Positions 48,492-57,567 are shown, counted from the stretch's first letter. The stretch: 64,000 nt of DNA from Paramylibacter ulvae (GCF_014652655.1 NZ_BMZF01000009.1:55021-119020), one strand, 5' to 3'. The notes: generated by a model from the sequence alone, not told the origin. Numbers and translations: made by a program.

Positions 48492-49651
48492 TACAGATTG
48501 GCGATATCATTTTGGATTTTAATCAACCGATTATTATTGCTGCGTTGATCGGTGGGGTTCTGTTTTTAGCATTGTTAATTATGGTGTTTATGGCGCTGCG
48601 TGCCTCGGCGCGATCCGCACGGGCTATGGAACCATTGGCATTTCAAATGGGACAGCTTGGCGAAAGCGTGCGTGGATTGAATGACAACCAACACCAGCTG
48701 ACCGGTGGTTTGCAACATGTATCCGACGCACAGGCCAAGGCGCAGGCGCAGATGTTGGAAACGGTTGAACGCCGCCTTGAAGAAGTACAACGCAATATGG
48801 GTGACAGCTTGCATGGCACCGCCACGCGTACGGCGCGTTCGTTGGGCGAACTGCATACACGACTTGAAACCATCGACAAGGCACAGACAAATATTGAAAA
48901 ATTGTCAGGCGACGTTTTGTCGTTACAAGACATTTTGTCCAACAAACAAACGCGCGGTGCGTTTGGTGAAATTCAATTGAACGACATTGTAACCAAGGCA
49001 TTAACGCCAGAGGCGTATAAATTTCAAGCGACGCTGTCGAATGGGAAACGCGCCGATTGTTTGATCAACCTGCCCAATCCGCCAGGCCCCATCGTTATCG
49101 ATTCCAAATTCCCGCTAGAGGCATACGAAGCATTGCGCAATGCGAAGACCGATGCGGATGTCCAGCGTGCGGGGCAATTTATGCGAAGCTCGCTTCGCAA
49201 ACACATCAAAGATATATCCGAGCGTTACATCATTGATGGCGAAACGGCGGATGGCGCATTGTTGTTTTTACCATCCGAGGCTGTTTACGCAGAATTGCAC
49301 GCCAATTTCCCAGAAGTTGTGCGCGAGGGGTTCGATGCACGAGTTTGGATCGTGTCCCCCACCACATGTATGGCGACATTGAATACCATGCGTGCAGTTC
49401 TCAAGGATGCACGGATGCGCGAACAGGCGGGCGCAATTCGCCGTGAATTGGGCGCACTTTATAAAGATGTCGATCGACTGGGGACGCGTGTTGAAAACCT
49501 AGATCGTCACTTTGGACAGGCGGCAAAAGACGTGCAGGAAATCAAGATATCCGCAACCAAGGCAGGTACACGCGCCAAGCGACTTGATGCGTTTGATTTC
49601 GAGGAAATCGCCGAGGAAAAAGCGGCGGATGTATTAAAGTTGCAACGCTAA
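48488..49651 (+). CDS. rmuC: DNA recombination protein RmuC
   Basis: A 387-residue protein: one N-terminal membrane helix (about residues 14-37), a coiled-coil stretch (about 45-160), then the conserved RmuC nuclease-like core GAFGEIQLNDIV, CLINLPNPPGPIVIDSKFPLE and LLFLPSEAVYAEL. RmuC limits inversions at short inverted repeats in E. coli. Its start overlaps mutL (ATGA) and its TAA stop overlaps the ATG of a 28-residue ORF. Confidence 0.93.
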   Translation: MIQIGDIILDFNQPIIIAALIGGVLFLALLIMVFMALRASARSARAMEPLAFQMGQLGESVRGLNDNQHQLTGGLQHVSDAQAKAQAQMLETVERRLEEVQRNMGDSLHGTATRTARSLGELHTRLETIDKAQTNIEKLSGDVLSLQDILSNKQTRGAFGEIQLNDIVTKALTPEAYKFQATLSNGKRADCLINLPNPPGPIVIDSKFPLEAYEALRNAKTDADVQRAGQFMRSSLRKHIKDISERYIIDGETADGALLFLPSEAVYAELHANFPEVVREGFDARVWIVSPTTCMATLNTMRAVLKDARMREQAGAIRRELGALYKDVDRLGTRVENLDRHFGQAAKDVQEIKISATKAGTRAKRLDAFDFEEIAEEKAADVLKLQR

Positions 49652-49737
49652 TGATCGATGTCGCGCTGATTTTGGCTGCGACGCTATATACAATCCACAA
49701 ATCGTTTGGATCGCCTAAAATGCACAGAACAGAATAA
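49651..49737 (+). CDS. candidate 28-residue membrane peptide after rmuC
   Basis: The rmuC stop TAA and this ATG share a base (TAATG), the arrangement of translational coupling. The product begins MIDVALILAATLYTIH, a short hydrophobic helix, and ends in a charged tail (KMHRTE). It fills most of the 98-base gap before the DUF3422 gene. No known family; the coupling and hydrophobicity are the only support. Confidence 0.35.
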   Translation: MIDVALILAATLYTIHKSFGSPKMHRTE

Positions 49738-49749
49738 GGGTGTTCTCGC

Positions 49750-51033
49750 ATGTCCATGGTCAAAAATCACGCGCTTCGTTATGGACTTGCAAATGAATTG
49801 CACGCACGTCCATTTCCACAAGTTGATGCACCAAGTGTGGTGGGATATGTCGCGTTTATGGATGACGGCGATCATCACAAATTTCTGTCCGAGCTGTTAC
49901 AACGATTTGGTGCCACGGCAATTCCACGCGATGCAACGCATCATTTTTGCGAATTGGGTGGCGCGATTTTAAAATGGGAAAAGCACACTGAATTTGTAAC
50001 CTATACGCTCATTAAATCCATTGCGGGCAAAGTCGGTTTTGACATCGCGGGATATGAATTATTTCCCAACGATTGGTTGGCCAATGTGCAATCCACGGTG
50101 ATCACATCCGTGAGTGTTGTTGTTCACCCAAGCGATGCAACCATAAATGTTGAAAAAACCGCACAACAATTTTTCGCAGATAATTTGGTGTCCGAAAGTT
50201 TATCCGTTTCATATGTGGTCGATAAAACCGCCGTGGTTGCATCGGATTTTCGTATTGATACGGCGGATAACATTCGGTTTGTCATTTACCCAATTGGTCA
50301 GGTCGGGCGCAATCGGTTGGGCCGTATTTTGCAGCGGCTATTGGAAATCGAAACCTATAAATCCATGTCGATGTTAACCTTGCCCATCGCACGACAAGTA
50401 TTTGCACAGCTGGAAGATTTGGATGCGGAATTATCCAACGCGGTGGACGGTCTGTCCGATGAACAAGGAAGTTCACAAGAGGCACTGGAAAAACTGCTGT
50501 CGATATCTGCGCGCATCGAAGAGCTGATTTCAAAACACGCGTTTCGTTTTTCTGCGGCGCGCGCATACAGCACATTGGTTAACCAACGCATTTCCGTTTT
50601 GCGCGAAGAACGGTTTTTGGGCCGCCAAACATTTTCGGAATTCATGATGCGCCGATTTGATCCTGCGATGCGTACATGCGAAGCGGCGTCAGAACGGCTT
50701 AAGGACATATCGCTGCGATCTGCACGAGCATCGGATTTGTTAAGCACACGTGTCAGCGTGCGCCAAACCAGCCAAAACCAGCGCGTATTGGCACGCATGG
50801 ATGAACGCGCCGATATTCAATTGCGCCTTCAAGAAACGGTAGAAGGACTCTCCATCGTCGCGATTAGCTATTATGCCGTCAGCCTGATGTCATATCTGTT
50901 ATCACCAATTGGCAGCAATTTGTTGGGTTGGGAAAAACACACAATCACGGCGATGTTGGTCTTGCCCGTGATTATCGTTGTGGCCATCGCAGTGCGGCGC
51001 ATTCGCAACCGATTAATGGTGGTTTCGAAATAA
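49750..51033 (+). CDS. DUF3422 family membrane protein
   Basis: A 427-residue protein with the diagnostic front YGLANELHARPFP, a long helical middle rich in Arg/Glu (about residues 230-365), and two hydrophobic helices near the C-terminus (about 370-390 and 400-418). DUF3422 proteins are widespread in proteobacteria with no proven function; the N-terminus looks cytoplasmic and sensor-like. It lies 100 bases upstream of the formate dehydrogenase gene. Confidence 0.88.
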   Translation: MSMVKNHALRYGLANELHARPFPQVDAPSVVGYVAFMDDGDHHKFLSELLQRFGATAIPRDATHHFCELGGAILKWEKHTEFVTYTLIKSIAGKVGFDIAGYELFPNDWLANVQSTVITSVSVVVHPSDATINVEKTAQQFFADNLVSESLSVSYVVDKTAVVASDFRIDTADNIRFVIYPIGQVGRNRLGRILQRLLEIETYKSMSMLTLPIARQVFAQLEDLDAELSNAVDGLSDEQGSSQEALEKLLSISARIEELISKHAFRFSAARAYSTLVNQRISVLREERFLGRQTFSEFMMRRFDPAMRTCEAASERLKDISLRSARASDLLSTRVSVRQTSQNQRVLARMDERADIQLRLQETVEGLSIVAISYYAVSLMSYLLSPIGSNLLGWEKHTITAMLVLPVIIVVAIAVRRIRNRLMVVSK

Positions 51034-51133
51034 ACATCAGCGGCGCGTTTTGCGCCAATCATGTCGGTAAATTATTTACCAATCGCGCGTTTCTGTGTTC
51101 TAGTAAGACAAACAAATTGAATGTGGAAATGTT

Positions 51134-53908
51134 ATGTCTGACAAAATCACCTTTACCCTTGATGGGCGCGAAGTCACCGCAGACAAGGATGAAACCATTT
51201 GGTCCGTGGCCAAACGGGAAGGAACAACAATTCCCCATCTCTGCCATTCTGGTGAAAAGGGCTATCGTTCGGACGGTAACTGTCGCGCCTGTATGGTCGA
51301 AATTGATGGCGAGCGTACATTGGCCGCATCCTGCATTCGCACACCAACCGATGGCATGGTGGTGAAATCAGAATCCGCGCGCGCAGAAAATGCGCGCAAA
51401 TTGGTGATGGAATTGCTTGTCGCTGATCAACCGGCCCAAGATCAGGCACATGATAAATCTTCGCATCTGTGGGATATGGCCGCGATGCAAGGCGTAAGTG
51501 AGAGCCGTTTTCCCGCAATTGAAAAAAACCGAGTGCCGTTGCTCGATGATAGCCATGTCGCGATGAAGGTGAATTTGGATGCCTGTATTCAATGTAACCT
51601 GTGCGTGCGTGCCTGTCGCGAAGTGCAGGTCAATGATGTGATTGGCATGGCGGGTCGCGGGCACGACGCCAAAATCGTTTTTGATATGGATGACCCCATG
51701 GGCGCGTCATCTTGTGTGGCATGTGGTGAATGTGTGCAAGCCTGCCCAACGGGTGCATTGATGCCATCAAGCGTAGTTGACGAAAACCAGATCGGCGATA
51801 GCAATGATTTCGACCGCGAGGTAAAATCCGTTTGCCCATTTTGTGGTGTTGGTTGTCAAATCAGCCTTAAAATCAAAGATGAAAAGGTTGCATGGGTTGA
51901 TGGTATTGATGGCCCCGCCAATGAAAATCGTTTGTGTGTGAAAGGGCGGTTTGGGTTCGATTACATCGATCACGCGCACCGTCTGACCAAACCGTTGATC
52001 CGTTTGGAAAACGCACCAAAGGGTTTGAATGTTGACCCCTCTAATCCATTCACCCATTTTCGCGAAGCAACATGGGATGAAGCATTAGACGCCGCCGCAA
52101 GCGGCATGGCAAAATTGCGCGATAGCGTTGGCGGCAATGCAATTGCGGGGTTTGGTTCTGCCAAATGCACCAACGAAGAGGCTTATTTATTTCAAAAGCT
52201 GATCCGCCAAGGATTTGGGCATAACAACGTCGATCACTGTACGCGGTTGTGTCACGCTTCATCCGTTGCGGCGTTGATGGAAAACGTCGGATCGGGCGCG
52301 GTGACGGCGACATTTAACGAAATTGAAAACGCGGATGTGGCGATCGTGATTGGTGCTAACCCCACCGAAAATCACCCCGTTGCGGCAACCTATTTCAAAC
52401 AATTCGCTAAACGTGGTGGCAAGCTGATCGTGATGGATCCACGCGGTCAGGCATTAAAACGTCATGCGTCGCATATGTTGCAATTCCGCCCGGGTGCGGA
52501 TGTTTCCATGTTGAATGCAATCATGCATGTGATCATCGAAGAAGAGCTGTTTGATAACGATTATATCAAAAACCACACCGAAAATTGGCAAGCGCAAAAA
52601 GAGCATCTTGCCGATTTCAGTCCTGAAAAAATGGCACCGATTTGCGGCATCGATGCGGATACCCTGCGCGATGTGGCGCGTGTGTTTGCGGGTGCCAAGG
52701 CAGGGATGATTTTTTGGGGGATGGGGATTTCCCAACATATTCACGGCACGGACAATTCGCGCTGTTTGATTTCACTGGCATTTATGACAGGCAATGTTGG
52801 TAAATCGGGTGCGGGTCTGCATCCGTTGCGTGGACAAAATAACGTTCAGGGTGCGTCTGATGCGGGGCTGATCCCGATGTTCTTGCCGGATTACCAACCT
52901 GTTGGTGACGATGGCGTGCGATCCGCCTTTACCGAAGTTTGGAAATCGGATGATTTTTCATCTGAAAAAGGTCTGACAGTTGTTGAAATTATCGAAGCAA
53001 TCCATGCTGGTGACATTCGATCCATGTATATCTTGGGCGAAAATCCCGCGATGTCCGACCCCGATGTCGATCACGCCCGCGCCGCTTTGGCCAAGCTAGA
53101 ACATTTGGTGGTGCAGGATATTTTTCTGACAGAAACGGCAAATTACGCCGATGTAGTTTTACCCGCATCTGCGTTCGCGGAAAAAACGGGGACCGTGACA
53201 AATACGAACCGTCAGGTGCAGATGGGGCGCCCCGCGATCAATCCACCGGGGGATGCGCGTGAAGATTGGGCAATCACGGTTGAATTGGCAAAACGGCTAG
53301 GGCTGAATTGGGATTATACGCACCCATCCCAAGTGTTTGGTGAAATGGCGCTGAATATGGAATCGCTTTCCAACATCACATGGGAACGGTTGGAGCGTGA
53401 AAACGTTGTAACCTATCCCAGCCTTTCACCGACCGATCCTGGGCAAGCGATTGTTTTTGGCGATGGGTTTCCACGCGCCGATGGTCGTGGAAAATTTACA
53501 CCAGCGAGCATTATTGCACCCGATGATGTACCAGATGAAGAATATCCGATGATCCTGACAACGGGTCGTCAATTGGAACATTGGCATACAGGTTCAATGA
53601 CGCGCCGTGCGAGCGTTTTGGATGCGGTTGAACCGGAGGCAAACTGTTCACTTCATCCGCGCACATTACACAAATTGGGCGTAGATGCAGGCGGCATTGT
53701 GCGGCTGACCACAAAGCGCGGGTCGATCACTGTAATGGCACGGGCTGACCGCGCCGTGTCTGAGGATATGGTATTTCTGCCATTTGCATATGTCGAAGCG
53801 GCGGCGAATATTTTGACCAATTCTGCACTTGATCCATACGGTAAAATTCCAGAGTTCAAGTTTTCCGCTGTACGTGTGGAAAAGGCAGATCAAATTGCGG
53901 CAGAATAA
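51134..53908 (+). CDS. fdsA: formate dehydrogenase alpha subunit (molybdenum, FdsA/FdhF-like)
   Basis: A 924-residue molybdopterin enzyme oxidising formate to CO2. From the N-terminus: a 2Fe-2S domain (Cys37, Cys50, Cys53, Cys67), an NADH-dehydrogenase-G type His/Cys region, two 4Fe-4S ferredoxin clusters (CIQCNLCVRAC, CVACGECVQAC), a further 4Fe-4S motif CPFCGVGC, the bis-MGD domain and a C-terminal MGD-binding beta barrel (TTGRQLEHWHTGSMTRR). The Mo ligand is Cys373 in HCTRLCHA; it is an ordinary cysteine codon, not selenocysteine. No beta/gamma (FdsB/FdsG), fdsC or fdsD genes adjoin it. Confidence 0.92.
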   Translation: MSDKITFTLDGREVTADKDETIWSVAKREGTTIPHLCHSGEKGYRSDGNCRACMVEIDGERTLAASCIRTPTDGMVVKSESARAENARKLVMELLVADQPAQDQAHDKSSHLWDMAAMQGVSESRFPAIEKNRVPLLDDSHVAMKVNLDACIQCNLCVRACREVQVNDVIGMAGRGHDAKIVFDMDDPMGASSCVACGECVQACPTGALMPSSVVDENQIGDSNDFDREVKSVCPFCGVGCQISLKIKDEKVAWVDGIDGPANENRLCVKGRFGFDYIDHAHRLTKPLIRLENAPKGLNVDPSNPFTHFREATWDEALDAAASGMAKLRDSVGGNAIAGFGSAKCTNEEAYLFQKLIRQGFGHNNVDHCTRLCHASSVAALMENVGSGAVTATFNEIENADVAIVIGANPTENHPVAATYFKQFAKRGGKLIVMDPRGQALKRHASHMLQFRPGADVSMLNAIMHVIIEEELFDNDYIKNHTENWQAQKEHLADFSPEKMAPICGIDADTLRDVARVFAGAKAGMIFWGMGISQHIHGTDNSRCLISLAFMTGNVGKSGAGLHPLRGQNNVQGASDAGLIPMFLPDYQPVGDDGVRSAFTEVWKSDDFSSEKGLTVVEIIEAIHAGDIRSMYILGENPAMSDPDVDHARAALAKLEHLVVQDIFLTETANYADVVLPASAFAEKTGTVTNTNRQVQMGRPAINPPGDAREDWAITVELAKRLGLNWDYTHPSQVFGEMALNMESLSNITWERLERENVVTYPSLSPTDPGQAIVFGDGFPRADGRGKFTPASIIAPDDVPDEEYPMILTTGRQLEHWHTGSMTRRASVLDAVEPEANCSLHPRTLHKLGVDAGGIVRLTTKRGSITVMARADRAVSEDMVFLPFAYVEAAANILTNSALDPYGKIPEFKFSAVRVEKADQIAAE

Positions 53909-53914
53909 TGTGGA

Positions 53915-54145
53915 TTAGATGCGTTGATAGCCGCGTTTCATCGCGGTTTCACGCACCTTGTCTGCGGCGCTAGATGCGCTAACCAAATCTGGAAACAGTT
54001 GGATAATTTGCCGTCCATGCCGCCCAACGCGACCCCATTCACGCACGACTGAAAATTCTTCGAACAAATTCGCGCAGATTTCCACGCGATAAAAGCTCGC
54101 GAAATCATGTGTTTGGTTAATTCTATGCAAGAGGCAGCTTGGCAT
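53915..54145 (-). CDS. stand-alone WGR domain protein
   Basis: A 76-residue protein consisting of one WGR domain: YRVEI, then FSVVREWGRVGRHGRQI with the name-giving Trp-Gly-Arg, and the C-terminal helix SAADKVRETAMKRGY. In PARPs WGR helps bind DNA ends; small bacterial WGR proteins have no known role. The start (54145) has no strong ribosome binding site, so a slightly shorter N-terminus is possible. It is convergent with fdsA (6-base gap). Confidence 0.8.
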   Translation of the reverse strand: MPSCLLHRINQTHDFASFYRVEICANLFEEFSVVREWGRVGRHGRQIIQLFPDLVSASSAADKVRETAMKRGYQRI

Positions 54146-54192
54146 AGGGTGATTCTAGCAAGTGATGATTCGGGGCTCAAGCATTTTCGCAT

Positions 54193-54222
54193 AAAAAAAG
54201 CCGCTCAAAGAGCGGCCTTTTT
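54193..54222 (-). terminator. bidirectional-type terminator after rpmJ
   Basis: GCCGCTC and GAGCGGC pair around an AAA loop, flanked by an A-tract on one side and TTTTT on the other. It ends the rpmJ transcript on the minus strand. Confidence 0.92.
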
Positions 54223-54242
54223 AAAACTGATCTCGCAATCAA

Positions 54243-54368
54243 TTAACCCTGACGTGCCTTAAAGCGACGCTGTGTTTTGTTGATAACGTAAACACGGCCT
54301 TTGCGGCGCACGACACGACAATCGCGGTGGCGCGCTTTGAGCGAGCGAAGTGAGTTCTTGACCTTCAT
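54243..54368 (-). CDS. rpmJ: 50S ribosomal protein L36
   Basis: A 41-residue protein: [17 protein letters not shown], then [13 protein letters not shown] and the basic tail [10 protein letters not shown]. This is the zinc-ligand-poor (C-) form of L36 of the long 41-residue type usual in alphaproteobacteria. The ATG at 54366-54368 follows AAGGAGAAGGCC. It stands alone, downstream of tRNA-Val on the same strand. Confidence 0.96.
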   Translation of the reverse strand: MKVKNSLRSLKARHRDCRVVRRKGRVYVINKTQRRFKARQG

Positions 54369-54438
54369 GGCCTTCTCCTTTGTCGTGGCGCCGGACGATG
54401 CCGATGCCTTTGAATTACTGGGCCACCCTCGGCGAGGA

Positions 54439-54513
54439 TGGTGGGCGTAACTGGGATTGAACCAGTGACCCCTTCGATGTCAACGAAGTGCTCTCCCGCT
54501 GAGCTATACGCCC
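54439..54513 (-). tRNA. tRNA-Val (anticodon GAC)
   Basis: The minus strand folds into a standard cloverleaf: acceptor GGGCGTA/TACGCCC with discriminator A, D-arm GCTCAGCGGGAGAGC, anticodon arm CTTCG-TTGACAT-CGAAG giving GAC, and T-arm ACTGG-TTCAATC-CCAGT. The CCA end is encoded (54439-54441). Confidence 0.97.
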
Positions 54514-54549
54514 GATATAACCAAGGGGAAAACCCCTTAACGAGCGGCT

Positions 54550-54578
54550 TCTATAGAAGGGTTGTGAAAATTGATCAA
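54550..54578 (-). promoter_or_regulatory. sigma-70 type promoter of tRNA-Val
   Basis: On the minus strand TTGATC (54578-54573), a 17-base spacer and TATAGA (54555-54550) form a near-consensus promoter about 35 bases before the tRNA 5' end. A small leader hairpin AAGGGG/CCCCTT lies at 54523-54538. Confidence 0.75.
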
Positions 54579-54617
54579 GGGCTTTTGCGAAAACAATGAA
54601 TAGGTTATGACAGAAAC

Positions 54618-55478
54618 ATGACAAATTACGTATTTTCCCTGTCTTTGCCGACAAATTGGACCAGTTCAACGGTGTTTAGCTCGCCACACAGCGGGCGGGA
54701 TTATACGGATTCGTATTTTGAAAAATCGAATCTGTCTCGCAATCATCTGCGAAGCTCAGAAGATGCGTTTGTGGATGAGCTGTTTTCAAGTGCGCCAGAA
54801 TCAGGTGCGCCTTTGATGGCGGCGGTCATGCCACGGGCGTTCATTGATTTAAATCGCGGTGCAGATGAATTGGATAGCGCGATTATCGAAGATGTGAAAC
54901 CGACCAAGGGCAATCCGCGAACCGCAGCTGGTTTGGGGGTTATCCCACGCGTGGTATCGCAAGGGCGGGCAATCCAATCGGGCAAGATTTCAAACCATGA
55001 CGCGCTTGATAGGATCGCAAAATATTACGAACCCTATCACCAGCGATTAAATGGCCTGTTGAAACAAACCACAGACGCATTTGGTGAATCATTGCTGATT
55101 GATTGCCATTCCATGCCCCACACAGCGCTTGATAATATTTCGGTGCGCGGTGGATCGCGCCCCGATGTGATTATCGGGGATCGTTTTGGTTCGGCCTGTG
55201 CGCCCGAAATCGCGGATCAGGTGGAGGCTGCATTTCGCAGACAGGATTTCGTCGTCGCGCGAAATTTGCCATTTGCGGGGGCTTATATTTTGCGTGAATA
55301 TGGCCGCCCAACACAGCGGCGCAATGCGGTGCAGGTGGAAATTGATCGTGCTCTTTATTTGAACGAAGCGTCTGTTACCAAAAACGAGCAGTTTGATTTG
55401 ATCAAGCGTCGGATTGATCGGGTCGTTTTGGAATTGGCAAAGATTTCGCAAGCGCCGCTAAAATTTGCGGCCGAATGA
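54618..55478 (+). CDS. N-formylglutamate amidohydrolase family protein
   Basis: A 286-residue metal hydrolase. FSSPHSGRDYTDSYF (start), IDLNRGADELD and LLIDCHSMPH with the metal-binding His and Asp are the FGase family motifs. The family includes HutG-type enzymes of histidine degradation, releasing formate; here no other hut genes are present. The ATG at 54618 closely follows the tRNA promoter region. Its stop (55478) is directly adjacent to the dinB stop on the other strand. Confidence 0.88.
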   Translation: MTNYVFSLSLPTNWTSSTVFSSPHSGRDYTDSYFEKSNLSRNHLRSSEDAFVDELFSSAPESGAPLMAAVMPRAFIDLNRGADELDSAIIEDVKPTKGNPRTAAGLGVIPRVVSQGRAIQSGKISNHDALDRIAKYYEPYHQRLNGLLKQTTDAFGESLLIDCHSMPHTALDNISVRGGSRPDVIIGDRFGSACAPEIADQVEAAFRRQDFVVARNLPFAGAYILREYGRPTQRRNAVQVEIDRALYLNEASVTKNEQFDLIKRRIDRVVLELAKISQAPLKFAAE

Positions 55479-56738
55479 TCAGCGCAACGAACGCCCCTTA
55501 ACAATTGCATCATTGCCAAATTTTTTACGAATTGCGTCGGTTGCACGTTCCTTTGCCGCCAGTGCCTTGTCGTCCTGTTCCAAGAGGTCATTGAATTGAT
55601 CTGCGAATTCTTCGCTATCAAGGTTACTAATACCCACACCGATCAGACGAAATGGGCCAAGGGGTATAACATCATCAAGCATGCGACGTGCGTGTTTATA
55701 AATGCGTTCGGCCATTTGGGTTGGTTCGCGCAATGTGATGCGGCGCGTGACGCTTTGAAAATTACTTTGCTTTACTTTGATCGTGACCACATGGCCCGAT
55801 TGGCCTTTGGCCTTGGCGCGCATAGACACTTGTTCAGCCAGCCGCCATAGGTGGCCGTCTAAGATATCAATGCTTGCGGTGTCCTCATCGAATGTTGTTT
55901 CTTTGGAAATGCTTTTGACCTTGGCGCGTTGCGATACGTGGCGATTGTCGATGCCGCGACACAGGTGCCAAAGGTGATCGCCAAGCGTTCCATAACGGTT
56001 TGCCAAATCTTTGCGCTCATAACGGCGAAGATCACTTATGGTGCGAATGCCATCGCGCTCAAGATGGGATTGGGTCACCTTGCCCACACCCCAAATTTTC
56101 TTAATAGGTAAAGGCGCCAGCAAAGATTCCGTTTCCGCTACACCGATGATTGAAAACCCACGTGGTTTATCCAAATCAGATGCCAATTTTGCCAAGAATT
56201 TATTATGTGATAAACCAATCGAACCAGACAGCTGCAATTCAGTTTCCATACGTTTGATCAAACGCGCCATTGATAATGCGGGCGGTTCACCATGTAGGTG
56301 TTCGGTTCCTGACAGATCCATGAATGCTTCGTCTAGTGATAGCGGTTCCACCACGGGCGTGAGCGCATCCATCATTTCACGAATTTCTTTGGATGCGGCG
56401 ACATATGCATCCATGCGCGGGCGCACGACCACGGCTTCTGGGCAGACTTTCAATGCCTTGAACATTGGCATCGCGGAATGCACGCCTTTGATCCGCGCGA
56501 TATAACAGGCGGTTGAAACAACACCACGGGTGCCACCGCCAATGATGACGGGTTTGTCGCGCAATTCTGGATTGTCGCGTTTTTCAACCGAGGCATAAAA
56601 TGCATCGCAATCCATATGCGCGATGTTGAGTGAAAATAATTCATCATGCGCGATTACGCGCGGCGACCCACATTTGGGGCAGCGGTTTTTATCGGGGATT
56701 GCGGATAGACAATCGCGGCACAAAGCTTGGCGTTTCAT
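55479..56738 (-). CDS. dinB: DNA polymerase IV with N-terminal cysteine motif
   Basis: A 419-residue Y-family translesion polymerase. Catalytic residues are seen in HMDCDAFYASVE and PLSLDEAFMDLSG; then the thumb/HhH region KIWGVGKV and the little-finger domain. Before the polymerase core there is a ~30-residue extension with CRDC and CPKCG (Cys7, 10, 20, 23), a likely zinc ribbon. The ATG at 56736-56738 is just after pyrF (20 bases); the frame is open further but would overlap pyrF. Confidence 0.94.
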   Translation of the reverse strand: MKRQALCRDCLSAIPDKNRCPKCGSPRVIAHDELFSLNIAHMDCDAFYASVEKRDNPELRDKPVIIGGGTRGVVSTACYIARIKGVHSAMPMFKALKVCPEAVVVRPRMDAYVAASKEIREMMDALTPVVEPLSLDEAFMDLSGTEHLHGEPPALSMARLIKRMETELQLSGSIGLSHNKFLAKLASDLDKPRGFSIIGVAETESLLAPLPIKKIWGVGKVTQSHLERDGIRTISDLRRYERKDLANRYGTLGDHLWHLCRGIDNRHVSQRAKVKSISKETTFDEDTASIDILDGHLWRLAEQVSMRAKAKGQSGHVVTIKVKQSNFQSVTRRITLREPTQMAERIYKHARRMLDDVIPLGPFRLIGVGISNLDSEEFADQFNDLLEQDDKALAAKERATDAIRKKFGNDAIVKGRSLR

Positions 56739-56758
56739 GGCGCGATTATCTGCGTAGT

Positions 56759-57454
56759 TTAGACTTTTTGCAACTCTGCCAATACGGCCATTGCCGCATC
56801 TTTGGGGTTTTTCGCAGCCCAAATGGGGCGACCCATCACAATGTGATCGGCACCATCACCAATAGCCGATGCAGGTGTTGCAATACGTTTTTGATCACCC
56901 GCATCACCACCTGTTGGGCGCACGCCTGGGGTTACAATCAATTTTCCGTTCGCTTCTGGCAGGGCGCGGATTAATGCGGCCTCTTGTGGGCTGGCGATGA
57001 CACCATCGGCACCCGCAAGTAATGCAAGGCGTGCGCGTTCCACAACCAATTTTTGAATGTCGCCCGTTTGAATGAGGCAATCATCAAGATCGCCGCGATC
57101 AAGGGATGTAAGGATTGTGACCGCCAAGATTTTTAAATTGGTATCACCGCGCCCTGCAATGGCGGCACGCACCACATGTGGATCACCGTGAACGGTCAAA
57201 AAATCCAGATCAAATTGTGCTATACCTGATACTGCCTTTTGGACCGTTGCACCGATGTCGAAGAATTTCATATCAAGAAAAACGCGTTTGCCGTTTTCTT
57301 TTAATTCATTTGCAAGCGCAAGCCCGCCACCCGTCAACATACCAAGCCCAATTTTATAAAAAGAGACACTGTTGCCAAGTTGTTCAACCAATTTCATTCC
57401 ATCCAAAACATTTGGGACATCAAGGGCAACAATAAGGCGTTCATCGGCGTTCAT
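56759..57454 (-). CDS. pyrF: orotidine-5'-phosphate decarboxylase
   Basis: A 231-residue TIM-barrel enzyme making UMP. IVALDVPN, the catalytic Asp-Lys network DMKFFDIGATV and the phosphate loop VTPGVRPTGGDAGDQ are present. The ATG at 57452-57454 has AGGAG 6 bases before; the longer frame to 57631 would overlap the divergent clpB promoter. dinB follows 20 bases downstream. Confidence 0.96.
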   Translation of the reverse strand: MNADERLIVALDVPNVLDGMKLVEQLGNSVSFYKIGLGMLTGGGLALANELKENGKRVFLDMKFFDIGATVQKAVSGIAQFDLDFLTVHGDPHVVRAAIAGRGDTNLKILAVTILTSLDRGDLDDCLIQTGDIQKLVVERARLALLAGADGVIASPQEAALIRALPEANGKLIVTPGVRPTGGDAGDQKRIATPASAIGDGADHIVMGRPIWAAKNPKDAAMAVLAELQKV

Positions 57455-57526
57455 CGGGGGCTCCTGTAAGTTTTGGCTGGTTTGTTGCAATCCGTTGGCG
57501 AAGTCAAGTTTTGCGAAGAGGATTGG

Positions 57527-57548
57527 ATGCCTTGGGCGAGGATATTTT
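57527..57548 (+). repeat. dispersed intergenic repeat, copy 2
   Basis: ATGCCTTGGGCGAGGATATT plus TT, differing from the copy at 16533-16555 by one base in the core. It lies between pyrF and clpB. A shorter related string CCTCGGCGAGGAT occurs near 54428 beside the tRNA gene. Confidence 0.5.
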
Positions 57549-57567
57549 GAACATTTGGAAGTGAACA

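Noticed and set aside
51040..51060. GGCGC/GCGCC hairpin after DUF3422 as a terminator
   Set aside because: Only a 5-bp stem and no T-run.
52238..52252. Possible selenocysteine in the formate dehydrogenase active site
   Set aside because: Both codons in the HCTRLCHA motif are TGT (cysteine); there is no in-frame TGA.
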